Positions 43,619 to 51,182 of a stretch of 64,000 nt of DNA are shown here, in pieces. The notes below the pieces were generated by a model. The model did no database searches. It had not been told where the DNA came from and saw only the letters and a list, made by a program, of their open reading frames with translations. The DNA is from an uncultured Clostridia bacterium (GTDB taxonomy: Bacteria; Bacillota; Clostridia; Oscillospirales; Ruminococcaceae). The stretch is taken from contig CANRFM010000004.1 in the NCBI GenBank assembly GCA_947629905.1, positions 1 to 64,000 of the forward strand. The letters are read 5' to 3'. Positions within the stretch are counted from its first letter, which is position 1. Each line of letters opens with the position of its first letter. Made by a program: the position numbers and the translations under genes.

Positions 43619-44836
43619 TTATGCTCTTGTGACCTTGTGGAAAACCTTCTTGCCCTTTTTGAGGATCAGTTCGCCGTCTATGGCGATCATCGCCTTGGGG
43701 TCGATGATTTTTTCGCCGTTGATGCTGATACCGCCCTGCTGGACAAGCCGCCGTGCTTCGGATTTGGTCGGGGCGAGGGTGCATTCTGTCAGCAAAGATA
43801 AAATATCGATCGCACCGTCTGTCAGCTTTTCTGCCGGAATTGCCGTGGAGGGCATATTTTCGGAAGAACCGCTGCCGCCGAAAACGGCTTTTGCGGCTTC
43901 GAGCGCCTTGTCCGCCTCCGCCTTGCCGTGAACGAGTGCCGTCAGTTCATGGGCAAGCAGTTCCTTTGCCTTGTTAAATTCAGCACCCTCCATGTGCTGT
44001 TCCATTTCCTCGATCTGTTCGATCGGGACAAAGGTCAGCATTTTCAGGCACTTGATGGCATCGGCATCTGCCACATTCCGCCAGTACTGGAAGAAATCAT
44101 AGGGGCTGGTTTTTTCGGGGTCGAGCCAGACAGCGCCCTTTTCGGTCTTGCCCATTTTCTTGCCCTCGGAATTGAGCAGGAGCGTGATCGTCATGGCGTA
44201 GGCATCCTTGCCGAGCTTGCGGCGGATCAGCTCCGTGCCGCCGAGCATATTTGCCCACTGGTCATCCCCGCCGAACTGCATATTGCAGCCATAGTCCAGA
44301 TACAGCCGGTAGAAATCGTAGCTCTGCATGATCATATAATTCAGCTCGAAGAAGGTCAGACCCTTTTCCCAGCGCTGTTTGTAGCACTCATGCGACAGCA
44401 TCCGGTTGACGGAAAAATGCACGCCCACTTCCCGCAGCAGGTCGATGTAATTCAGGTCAAGCAGCCAGTCGGCATTGTTGACAGCGATTGCCTTGTCATC
44501 GGAAAAATCGATGAAGCGGCTCATCTGCTTTTTGAAGCAGTCCACATTGTGCTGAATGGTTTCGGGGGTCAGCATCTTGCGCATATCGCTTTTGCCGGAC
44601 GGGTCGCCGATCATGCCTGTGCCGCCGCCGAGCAGCACAATGGGCTTGTTTCCTGCCATTTGCAGGCGTTTCATCAGGCACAGCGCCATGAAGTGCCCCA
44701 CGTGCAGGCTATCAGCAGTCGGGTCGAAGCCGATATAGAAAGTCGCCTTGCCCTCGTTGATCAGGTTTTTGATCTCTTCCTCATCTGTTAATTGGGCAAT
44801 CAGCCCCCGCCGCTGCAATTCTTCAAATACAGTCAT
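43619..44836 (-). CDS. tyrS: tyrosyl-tRNA synthetase
   Basis: TyrRS charges tRNA-Tyr. The 405-residue class I enzyme has the HIGH-type motif in DSLHVGHFMAL, the tyrosine-binding GGDDQWANM, and KMGKTEKGA as the KMSKS-type loop. A C-terminal S4 domain (PTKSEARRLVQQGGISING) binds the tRNA. The KMGKT variant is usual for one TyrRS group. ATG 44836 has AAGGAG 8 nt upstream. The leader is about 30 nt, too short for a T-box. Confidence 0.97.
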   Translation of the reverse strand: MTVFEELQRRGLIAQLTDEEEIKNLINEGKATFYIGFDPTADSLHVGHFMALCLMKRLQMAGNKPIVLLGGGTGMIGDPSGKSDMRKMLTPETIQHNVDCFKKQMSRFIDFSDDKAIAVNNADWLLDLNYIDLLREVGVHFSVNRMLSHECYKQRWEKGLTFFELNYMIMQSYDFYRLYLDYGCNMQFGGDDQWANMLGGTELIRRKLGKDAYAMTITLLLNSEGKKMGKTEKGAVWLDPEKTSPYDFFQYWRNVADADAIKCLKMLTFVPIEQIEEMEQHMEGAEFNKAKELLAHELTALVHGKAEADKALEAAKAVFGGSGSSENMPSTAIPAEKLTDGAIDILSLLTECTLAPTKSEARRLVQQGGISINGEKIIDPKAMIAIDGELILKKGKKVFHKVTRA

Positions 44837-44871
44837 CACAGTTACTCCTTTTCATTTCAAACAGTAATTTT

Positions 44872-44900
44872 AGTATAGCATATTCCCTCCCATTTGTCAA
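44872..44900 (-). promoter_or_regulatory. sigma-A promoter of tyrS
   Basis: On the minus strand, TTGACA (44900-44895) and TATACT (44877-44872) are 17 bp apart, with TGC before the -10. Confidence 0.87.
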
Positions 44901-44940
44901 GCAGCACAGTGCGGGGAGATCGATTTTCATTCACATGGGA

Positions 44941-44969
44941 TTGACAATTGTGGCAAAATGCGCTATAAT
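44941..44969 (+). promoter_or_regulatory. consensus sigma-A promoter of the anchored unknown gene
   Basis: TTGACA (44941-44946) and TATAAT (44964-44969) are 17 bp apart. Its second half is nearly identical to the miaB promoter. Confidence 0.88.
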
Positions 44970-44997
44970 AAAATTATCAAGAAAAGGAGGTGTCCGC

Positions 44998-45918
44998 ATG
45001 AGTAATAAAATTATGCTTGGGATCATTATTGGAATGACCATTCTGTTTGCAATTCTCTGTGGGCTGTTAGTCTATTTGCTGAATCGTGAACCATCTGTCA
45101 CCACTATGGAAAACCAATCTGTTTCTGAATCTGAGACGGAACGCCCGGAGGAGAGTTTGCCGGAGGAAACGGCAGAATCCGAAACTGTTCCGGCAGAAAC
45201 GACCGTGACGGAAGCGGAAACTGTTCCTGCCCCCACGGAACAACCGGAAGCACCTGTTGTGGAGCAGCCTGTTCCCGTCAAGCCCACAGAAGCGCCGAAT
45301 CTGCCGCCTTTCCGGGCAGCACTGGAATCGCTGTATCAGAATCAGACCTGCGCCGGAGAGACGTATGTACTCCCTGAAGATTTTTATTATTTGGAAGGAA
45401 ACCGATTTGCGATCTATGATGTGGACGGCGACGGGGGAAATGAGCTGATCCTGCTCTGGGAAAATACCTATACAGCTTCTCAGATAGGAACTATATTTGG
45501 CAAAGACAGCAGCGGTACGCTGTATGTAGAGCTCAGGGAGTATCCCCTTCTGACATTCTACAGCAATCATCTTATAGAAGCTGGTATTTCTCATAATCAG
45601 GGGTATGCCGGAAGATTCTGGCCGTATACGATGTATCAGCACAATGCCAGCACGGATCAGTATGAAGCTGTTTATGATGTAGGCGCATGGGACGGCGTAG
45701 AGTATCCGGAAGTTTTTGGAGATCCGTTCCCTGTCGAGGAGGATACCTGCGGTATGGGCATCTTATATACTATCTTTCCAAAGGATGGTTCTCCCAAGAT
45801 AGAATGTGATGCCGTAGGATATGAAGACTGGCACAATGCAGTCGTTGGCACAGATCCGCCGTTAGAATTGCCGTTCGTGTACCTGACACCGGAAAATATT
45901 GCCGCTGTCAATGAATAG
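44998..45918 (+). CDS. unknown membrane-anchored extracellular protein
   Basis: I do not recognise the family. The 306-residue protein has an N-terminal membrane anchor (residues 6-30), a disordered linker of about 70 residues rich in E, T, P and V, and a C-terminal globular domain (residues 105-306). The domain includes AIYDVDGDGGNELILLW; the DVDGDG loop resembles calcium-binding FG-GAP or EF-hand-like sites common in secreted clostridial proteins. AAGGAGGTG precedes ATG 44998. It lacks a dockerin and a lipobox cysteine. It lies next to a dockerin gene but has its own promoter. Confidence 0.72.
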   Translation: MSNKIMLGIIIGMTILFAILCGLLVYLLNREPSVTTMENQSVSESETERPEESLPEETAESETVPAETTVTEAETVPAPTEQPEAPVVEQPVPVKPTEAPNLPPFRAALESLYQNQTCAGETYVLPEDFYYLEGNRFAIYDVDGDGGNELILLWENTYTASQIGTIFGKDSSGTLYVELREYPLLTFYSNHLIEAGISHNQGYAGRFWPYTMYQHNASTDQYEAVYDVGAWDGVEYPEVFGDPFPVEEDTCGMGILYTIFPKDGSPKIECDAVGYEDWHNAVVGTDPPLELPFVYLTPENIAAVNE

Positions 45919-45999
45919 CGATATGGCAGGTGAAATCTGGTAAACATCGCCAAATTGCCCCCCCGTTTTGTGCAAAGCGCCTAATTTTCCACAGAACTA

Positions 46000-46028
46000 T
46001 TGACAAATCATTCGTCATGGTGTATGAT
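46000..46028 (+). promoter_or_regulatory. promoter of the small dockerin gene
   Basis: TTGACA (46000-46005) and TATGAT (46023-46028) are 17 bp apart. The leader is about 60 nt. Confidence 0.82.
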
Positions 46029-46097
46029 GAAATCAGGTGAGGAGAAGCTTACCGCTGCGGAAAGAGGATAAATGCGCTTTTTATGGAGGTGTGTAAG

Positions 46098-46862
46098 ATG
46101 AAAAAACGGTTATTCGCTGCTGTAACAGCGGCAATGTGTCTAACAGGTATGTTGGCAGCTCTCCCGGCATCTGCACTGACGGAAGAGGAAGCAGCCGCCC
46201 TGACGATCACAACGGATACATTCACCTATTCGCCAAATGTGGATCGTTTTGGCAGAATGTACGGCATGAACTTGGGTACTGACCTTGTGGATGCGGACTT
46301 CATGGTGATCGGGTATCACTATGAGTGGGGAGATCCCAATGAAAAGATCATCGGGTATGTCGTTTCTTCCATCAATGAGGATCATGACATTGGCGTGATC
46401 TATCGTGGAAGTGTGGACAGGGCATTGGAGATCGGTGATCTGTTGGCAGTAAACGGTATGTGGGAGGCTACCGCAAGTTACCCGGCATATTATTCTTGTG
46501 TTATGGATGACGGTTATACCAATTTGCAGTTCACCTATGTCGGCAACGGTATCACGATCTTTGGGGATGCGTTCAAGGATGTCATCCGCACGCAGATGAC
46601 AGTAGAACAGGCTGATTTTGATGAGCATAAACGGGCTGTCGGGGCACTGTATGATATTGAGCTGGATATTAGTCTGCTCAACACTGGGGATACGAACCTT
46701 GACGGCGCTCTGAATATGGCAGACTGCGTGCTGCTGAACCGTTATGTGCTGGGAGATGCCGCATCCGTCAGCTATGCCGATCTCTCCGGCGATCTGAACG
46801 AGGACGGCGTGGTGGATGTGTTCGACCTTGCGCTCCTGAAACACAAGCTTTTAAGTCTGTGA
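46098..46862 (+). CDS. secreted dockerin protein without known catalytic domain
   Basis: The 254-residue protein has a signal peptide (residues 1-27, cleavage near ASA-LTEEE), a domain of about 160 residues that I cannot assign, and a C-terminal type I dockerin (residues 196-254). Both calcium loops are complete (DTNLDGALNMAD and DLNEDGVVDVFD). The dockerin helices (CVLLNRYVL, LALLKHKLL) differ from those of the three CAZymes in this window, so it may bind another cohesin. GGAGGT lies 7 nt before the ATG. It may be a scaffold-associated, binding or inhibitor-like component. Confidence 0.85.
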   Translation: MKKRLFAAVTAAMCLTGMLAALPASALTEEEAAALTITTDTFTYSPNVDRFGRMYGMNLGTDLVDADFMVIGYHYEWGDPNEKIIGYVVSSINEDHDIGVIYRGSVDRALEIGDLLAVNGMWEATASYPAYYSCVMDDGYTNLQFTYVGNGITIFGDAFKDVIRTQMTVEQADFDEHKRAVGALYDIELDISLLNTGDTNLDGALNMADCVLLNRYVLGDAASVSYADLSGDLNEDGVVDVFDLALLKHKLLSL

Positions 46863-46879
46863 CGGATCACAGAAACAAG

Positions 46880-46919
46880 TCCCGTCGGCTTTTTGCGAGC
46901 CGGCGGGATCTTTTTTTCT
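46880..46919 (+). terminator. terminator of the small dockerin gene
   Basis: An 11-bp stem (TCCCGTCGGCT with AGCCGGCGGGA, one T-G pair) closes a 7-nt loop and is followed by a long T-rich run from 46909. Confidence 0.9.
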
Positions 46920-46936
46920 TTTTTTGAAAAAAGGGG

Positions 46937-46965
46937 TTGACAAGTGTACTGTAATGTGCTATAAT
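46937..46965 (+). promoter_or_regulatory. consensus promoter of the GntR-ABC operon
   Basis: TTGACA (46937-46942) and TATAAT (46960-46965) are 17 bp apart, with TGC before the -10. Symmetric operator arms lie in its spacer and just downstream. Confidence 0.9.
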
Positions 46966-46988
46966 GTACTTACCGGATAAGTACACTT
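46943..46988 (+). promoter_or_regulatory. palindromic operator of the GntR regulator
   Basis: GTACTTA-CCGGA-TAAGTAC (46966-46984) is a perfect 7-bp inverted repeat just after the -10. A further half-site, AAGTGTAC (46943-46950), is the exact inverse of GTACACTT (46981-46988). Such symmetric GTAC sites fit a dimeric YtrA-type GntR repressor acting on its own promoter. Confidence 0.7.
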
Positions 46989-47011
46989 GCGCAAGAAAGG
47001 GAGGTGTTGGT

Positions 47012-47392
47012 TTGCAGCTGGAGATCATCATCAGCACCAATACGAATGTGCCCATTTACGAGCAGATCACCTCACAGATCAAGGCAAAGGTCGTGCGGGG
47101 GGAGCTGCAGCAGGGCGACCCCATCCCGTCCATGCGGTCACTGGCGAGATCGCTGCACATCAGCGTCATCACTGTGCAGCGTGCCTATGAGGAGCTGCAA
47201 AGGGACGGATTTGTGGAGACAACGGTCGGCAGGGGGAGTTTCATCTCTGCCGGCGGAAAGATACTGTATCAGGAAGAGCAGCAGCGGCAGACGGAGGAAT
47301 TTCTCCGGAAAGCTGCGGAAACGGGCAGGGCTTGCGGCATCCCGCTCGCCAAATTGCAGGAACTGCTGCACCTGTTCTACGAGGAGGACTAA
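47012..47392 (+). CDS. GntR-family regulator, YtrA type
   Basis: The 126-residue protein has an N-terminal winged helix-turn-helix (PIYEQITSQIKAKVVRGEL, PSMRSLARSLHISVITVQRAYEEL) and a C-terminal tail of about 45 residues without a large ligand domain. This is the YtrA subfamily, which controls adjacent ABC transporters. It starts at TTG 47012, with GGGAGG 7 nt upstream; no ATG or GTG fits. The ATPase gene begins 1 bp after its stop. Confidence 0.9.
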   Translation: MQLEIIISTNTNVPIYEQITSQIKAKVVRGELQQGDPIPSMRSLARSLHISVITVQRAYEELQRDGFVETTVGRGSFISAGGKILYQEEQQRQTEEFLRKAAETGRACGIPLAKLQELLHLFYEED

Positions 47393-47393
47393 C

Positions 47394-48254
47394 ATGGATA
47401 TTCTGAAAGTTTCCGGCGCTGTCAAGGACTATGGCAGATTCCGGCTGGATAATGTGAGCCTTGCGCTCCCGCAGGGGTGCATCATGGGCTTGATCGGGGA
47501 AAACGGCGCTGGCAAGAGCACGCTCATCAAATGGATGCTCGGTCTTGTGAAACGGGATGCGGGGGAGATCTTTTACAACGGCAAGCCCCTTGACGTGAAT
47601 GACAAGGCGCAGATGGAACAGATCGGCGTGGTGTTCGATGCGCTGCACTTCCCGGAGACATTTACGGCAACACAGATCGGGAAACTGCATGAAGGACTGT
47701 ACCGCAACTGGGACAGTGCGTGCTACAGCCGGTATCTGGAGCGCTTTTCCCTGCCCGAAAAAGAAGCCGTCAAGGGCTTTTCCAAGGGCATGCAGATGAA
47801 GCTCGGCATTGCCTGTGCGCTTTCTCACGGGGCGAAGCTGCTGATCTTAGACGAACCGACCGCAGGGCTTGACCCGATCGCAAGGGACGACCTGATGGAA
47901 GTGTTCTTAGACTTTGTGCAGGACGAAACGAACGGCATCTTGCTTTCCACGCACATCACGGCAGATCTGGAAAAGATCGCCGACTATGTGACGTTCCTGC
48001 ACGAGGGGAAAGTGCAGTTCACCCACCCGAAAGATATGCTGCGGGATGAATTTCGCATCGTGCGCTGCGGAGAGGCTGCTTTTCAGAAACTCCGGGAGGA
48101 AAACGGCGCAGTCTGGCGGAAAATGGACTTTCAGTATGAAGTCCTGCTGCCGGACGGGGTACATTTGCAGGAAAAATACCCGGACTGCACCTTTGACCGT
48201 CCGACCATCGACGAGATCATGCTGCTTTACGTAAAAGGAGGAACTGCACAATGA
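47394..48254 (+). CDS. ABC transporter ATPase (YtrB-like)
   Basis: The 286-residue ATPase has Walker A GENGAGKSTL, signature FSKGMQMKLG and Walker B LLILDEPTAGLDP. A C-terminal extension of about 70 residues follows. Transporters behind YtrA-type regulators often respond to cell-wall stress or antimicrobial peptides; the substrate here is unknown. GAGGAGG lies in the end of the regulator gene just before the ATG. It overlaps the permease gene by 4 bp. Confidence 0.92.
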   Translation: MDILKVSGAVKDYGRFRLDNVSLALPQGCIMGLIGENGAGKSTLIKWMLGLVKRDAGEIFYNGKPLDVNDKAQMEQIGVVFDALHFPETFTATQIGKLHEGLYRNWDSACYSRYLERFSLPEKEAVKGFSKGMQMKLGIACALSHGAKLLILDEPTAGLDPIARDDLMEVFLDFVQDETNGILLSTHITADLEKIADYVTFLHEGKVQFTHPKDMLRDEFRIVRCGEAAFQKLREENGAVWRKMDFQYEVLLPDGVHLQEKYPDCTFDRPTIDEIMLLYVKGGTAQ

Positions 48255-48886
48255 AAAGCCTGATCCTGAAAGACATCCGCCTTGTCCAAAAGACTTTGCT
48301 GCCGTCGCTGGTGCTCATTATTTTGCTTGCTGTGATCTCCGGCATCACGACCACCCCGGAAGACTCCATGTTCTCGATCTATCCGGCTGTGCTCGCCTTT
48401 GTTACCAGTGTCACCACGTTCCGGAACACGTTCTACTTTGACGAGACAAGTACATTTATGCAGTATGCCTTCGTCACCCCTGCCACCCGGAAGCAGTATG
48501 TTTCTGCCCGGTATCTGTATATGCTGATCACGCTGCTGTTGCTGACACTGCCGGGGATGGCGGTCAATTTGCTGGTCTCATGGATAGCCGTCGGAAATAG
48601 TGTTCTGCTGATGCAGTTTCTTGTGGAGACTGTGATCATGCTCTTGATGGCGCTGGTCTATAATATCTGGACGGCAGCGCTGGCGATACGATTCAATTCC
48701 CGGACGGCATCCATGCTGATGATCCCGATCCTGTTCGGTATCATTGCATTCGCCGGGCTGATGGTGTTTTTGTCGCTGCATTTCAAACAGATGTGGATCA
48801 GCTTTGCGGGCGGGATATTGTTGATCTTGCTCAGCATCGGGGCGTTTGTGATGAGTTATGTGTGGATAGAGAAAAAAGAATTCTAA
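48251..48886 (+). CDS. ABC-2 type transporter permease
   Basis: The 211-residue protein has six hydrophobic segments and begins with MKSLILKDIRLVQKTLLPSL, the usual start of small ABC-2 permeases paired with YtrB-like ATPases. A tight ATGA overlap with the ATPase gene supports a common complex. No clear terminator follows within the 43 bp before the xylanase promoter. Confidence 0.88.
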   Translation: MKSLILKDIRLVQKTLLPSLVLIILLAVISGITTTPEDSMFSIYPAVLAFVTSVTTFRNTFYFDETSTFMQYAFVTPATRKQYVSARYLYMLITLLLLTLPGMAVNLLVSWIAVGNSVLLMQFLVETVIMLLMALVYNIWTAALAIRFNSRTASMLMIPILFGIIAFAGLMVFLSLHFKQMWISFAGGILLILLSIGAFVMSYVWIEKKEF

Positions 48887-48929
48887 GGCAGCGTGACACC
48901 TGAAATTCATAATTTTTTCACAAAATCTC

Positions 48930-48958
48930 TTGACAAAAGGCTTTCCTTATGTTACAAT
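48930..48958 (+). promoter_or_regulatory. sigma-A promoter of the GH10 xylanase
   Basis: TTGACA (48930-48935) and TACAAT (48953-48958) are 17 bp apart. The leader is about 43 nt. Confidence 0.88.
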
Positions 48959-49007
48959 AAAACTATAAGAATGAACGGGGATTACCACTTTCAAGGAGGT
49001 TTTGTCT

Positions 49008-50990
49008 ATGCAGAAAAAAATCAGCCGCACCCTTGCTGCCGTCATGGCACTCGGCATTGCGGCACTCTCCCTGCCGGCAACCGTTTCGGCGGAACAGGTC
49101 GGAGAGATCACCACGATCTATGCCACGGACTTTGAGGACGGCGATGTTTCCGCCTTCTCCAAGCGAGGCGACACTGACACATCCGTCATCGGCACGGCAG
49201 AAGATCCCGATGCCCCCAGCGGCACAACGGTCATGAGCGTTACCGAACGCAGCAACGGCTGGAACGGTCCGCAGTTCTCCGTCAGCGACAACTGTGAACC
49301 GGGCGTGAAGTATACCGCTTCCGTCTGGGTCAAGACCGCATGGTATAACAGCTGTATGCTCAGTATGCAGTACACCGATGAAGCCGGAGAAGCGCACTAC
49401 TCCAATCTGGCTACGGCTGTCAGCGAGGGCGGCTGGGTGCAGATCCCGGAGGTAAGTTTCAGCTACAGCGAGGACATGAAAGATGTCTATATCTACGTGG
49501 AATGCAGCGATAAGGTTGACCTGTTCGTGGATGATTTTTCGGTAAAGACCGCTCCGGTCTATGCGATCGAAGAGGACATTCCGGGTCTGAAAGATGTCTT
49601 TGCTGACTACTTCAAGATCGGCGGCGCTGTCACGGCAAGTGAGCTTGCTCCCAATTCCACCAAGGAACTCATCCTCAAGCACTACAACAGCATCACCCTC
49701 GGCAATGAGCTGAAGCCGGAAAATATGCTCGATCAGGCGGGCTGTCAGGCACTTGCCGCAGAGGGCAAGAACGGTGAAGTCGCTGTCTCCCTCAACGGGC
49801 AGGCACGTTCCATCCTGAATTTCTGCCGGGATAATGATATTGCCGTGCGTGGACACGTGCTGGTATGGCATTCTCAGACACCGGGCTGGTTCTTCAAGGA
49901 GGACTACACCACCGAGGGCGAATGGGTGGACAAGGACACCATGCTCTCCCGTATGGAAAGCTACATCAAGGGCGTGATGGAAGTACTGGCAGAGGAGTAC
50001 TCCGATGTGAACTTCTACGCATGGGACGTTGTGAACGAAGCATGGCTCGATGACGGCACACCCCGCAAGGGCGGTATGTATGACGAAAACGCCAACAATT
50101 CCGGGTGGACACAGGTGTTCGGGGATAACTCTTTCATCCCCTACGCTTTCGAGTATGCCCGCAAGTATGCCCCGGAGGGCTGCAAGCTGTATTACAACGA
50201 CTTTAACGAGTATATGCCGCAGAAAGTGGAAGCCATTGTGAACATGGCAACTGAACTGAAAGAGCAGGGACTGATCGACGGTATCGGTATGCAGTCTCAC
50301 CTCGATGTCCGGACAGGTGCGGATGCGTTCCCGTCCGTGAGCGTGTACAACAGCGCCCTTGACAAGTATGCCGCACTGGGGCTGGATATTCAGGTAACAG
50401 AGCTGGATGCTACCATCCCGAAGGACACCGGCGACCAGTATTTTGACGCACAGGCGGAATATTACAAGGGTATCATGGATTCTATCATTGCCCACAAGGA
50501 CAGCGTTTCGGCAGTTGTTTTCTGGGGGACGACAGACGACCAGAGCTGGCGGACGACACAGTCCCCGCTGCTGTTCAATGCCGATTACACCGCAAAGCCG
50601 GCGTTCTATGCCATCATTGAGGGTATCGACTACGATGCGCCTACCCCGCCTGTCGAAGAAGATACTACCGAAGCCACCGAAGAAGCTACCACCGAAGCAC
50701 CCGAAGAGGATACTACAGAAGCACCCGAAGAGGATACTACGGAAGCGACTGAGCAGCCCACAGAAACAGTTGACCCCGATTCCATAAGGCTCGGCGATGT
50801 TGATTTGAACGGTGTTATCAATCTTGCCGATGTCATTACCGTGAACCGGTTCCTGCTCAACCTCGAACCGCTTTCGGATGCAGGGCTGATCGCTGCGAAT
50901 GTAGATAAGGATACCACTGTGACACCTACGGATGCCCTGAATATCCTGCAATTCGTGATCGAGATGATCTCCGACTTCTCCGAAATATAA
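49008..50990 (+). CDS. GH10 endo-beta-1,4-xylanase with CBM and dockerin
   Basis: The 660-residue secreted enzyme cuts the xylan backbone. It has a signal peptide (residues 1-27), a beta-sandwich of the CBM4/9/22 type (about 35-182), and a GH10 barrel (about 190-535). The acid/base Glu is in DVVNEAW (E344) and the nucleophile Glu in QVTELDA (E465). A linker of TEAPEED-type repeats leads to a type I dockerin (about 597-655; DVDLNGVINLAD and NVDKDTTVTPTD). The second calcium loop has Asn at its first position and lacks the glycine. AAGGAGG lies before the ATG. Confidence 0.95.
   Translation: MQKKISRTLAAVMALGIAALSLPATVSAEQVGEITTIYATDFEDGDVSAFSKRGDTDTSVIGTAEDPDAPSGTTVMSVTERSNGWNGPQFSVSDNCEPGVKYTASVWVKTAWYNSCMLSMQYTDEAGEAHYSNLATAVSEGGWVQIPEVSFSYSEDMKDVYIYVECSDKVDLFVDDFSVKTAPVYAIEEDIPGLKDVFADYFKIGGAVTASELAPNSTKELILKHYNSITLGNELKPENMLDQAGCQALAAEGKNGEVAVSLNGQARSILNFCRDNDIAVRGHVLVWHSQTPGWFFKEDYTTEGEWVDKDTMLSRMESYIKGVMEVLAEEYSDVNFYAWDVVNEAWLDDGTPRKGGMYDENANNSGWTQVFGDNSFIPYAFEYARKYAPEGCKLYYNDFNEYMPQKVEAIVNMATELKEQGLIDGIGMQSHLDVRTGADAFPSVSVYNSALDKYAALGLDIQVTELDATIPKDTGDQYFDAQAEYYKGIMDSIIAHKDSVSAVVFWGTTDDQSWRTTQSPLLFNADYTAKPAFYAIIEGIDYDAPTPPVEEDTTEATEEATTEAPEEDTTEAPEEDTTEATEQPTETVDPDSIRLGDVDLNGVINLADVITVNRFLLNLEPLSDAGLIAANVDKDTTVTPTDALNILQFVIEMISDFSEI
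50697..50744 (+). repeat. 24-bp tandem repeat in the xylanase linker
   Basis: Two adjacent 24-bp units (50697-50720 and 50721-50744) differ at one base. Each encodes APEEDTTE. More diverged units precede them from about 50655. Repeats of this kind let linkers grow or shrink by slippage. Confidence 0.85.
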
Positions 50991-50998
50991 AATGCTGT

Positions 50999-51034
50999 CT
51001 CCCGATGTCGTTCCGGCATCGGGGGAATTTTTTC
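50999..51034 (+). terminator. terminator of the GH10 xylanase
   Basis: CTCCCGATG and CATCGGGGG form a 9-bp stem with one T-G pair. AATTTTTTCTT follows. It lies 8 bp after the stop codon. Confidence 0.88.
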
Positions 51035-51086
51035 TTATGTGAAACGGACTTCCGGACGAAATTTTGAAAGGATAGCGGTCAGGCTA

Positions 51087-51115
51087 TTGACAATTCAAGG
51101 AAAATCAGGTATAAT
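51087..51115 (+). promoter_or_regulatory. consensus sigma-A promoter of pckA
   Basis: TTGACA (51087-51092) and TATAAT (51110-51115) are 17 bp apart. The leader of about 60 nt holds a small hairpin (CGGCA/TGCCG, 51134-51148). Confidence 0.9.
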
Positions 51116-51182
51116 AAAGAAAGATGGTGTTTCCGGCAGCTCGTGCCGCACGCCGTCTGAAAATACTAAGGAGGTAATACCT

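Noticed and set aside
40812-43784. A 990-codon open frame on the minus strand opposite the GH48 gene
   Set aside because: It is a shadow of GH48. The GH48 protein has clear motifs, signal peptide and dockerin; the antisense product has no recognisable domain, is cysteine-rich without pattern, and lacks a ribosome site.
44837-44871. T-box leader for tyrS (likewise for lysS and ileS)
   Set aside because: The tyrS leader is about 30 nt. lysS follows greA by 15 bp and ileS follows divIVA by 30 bp. None has room for a T-box.
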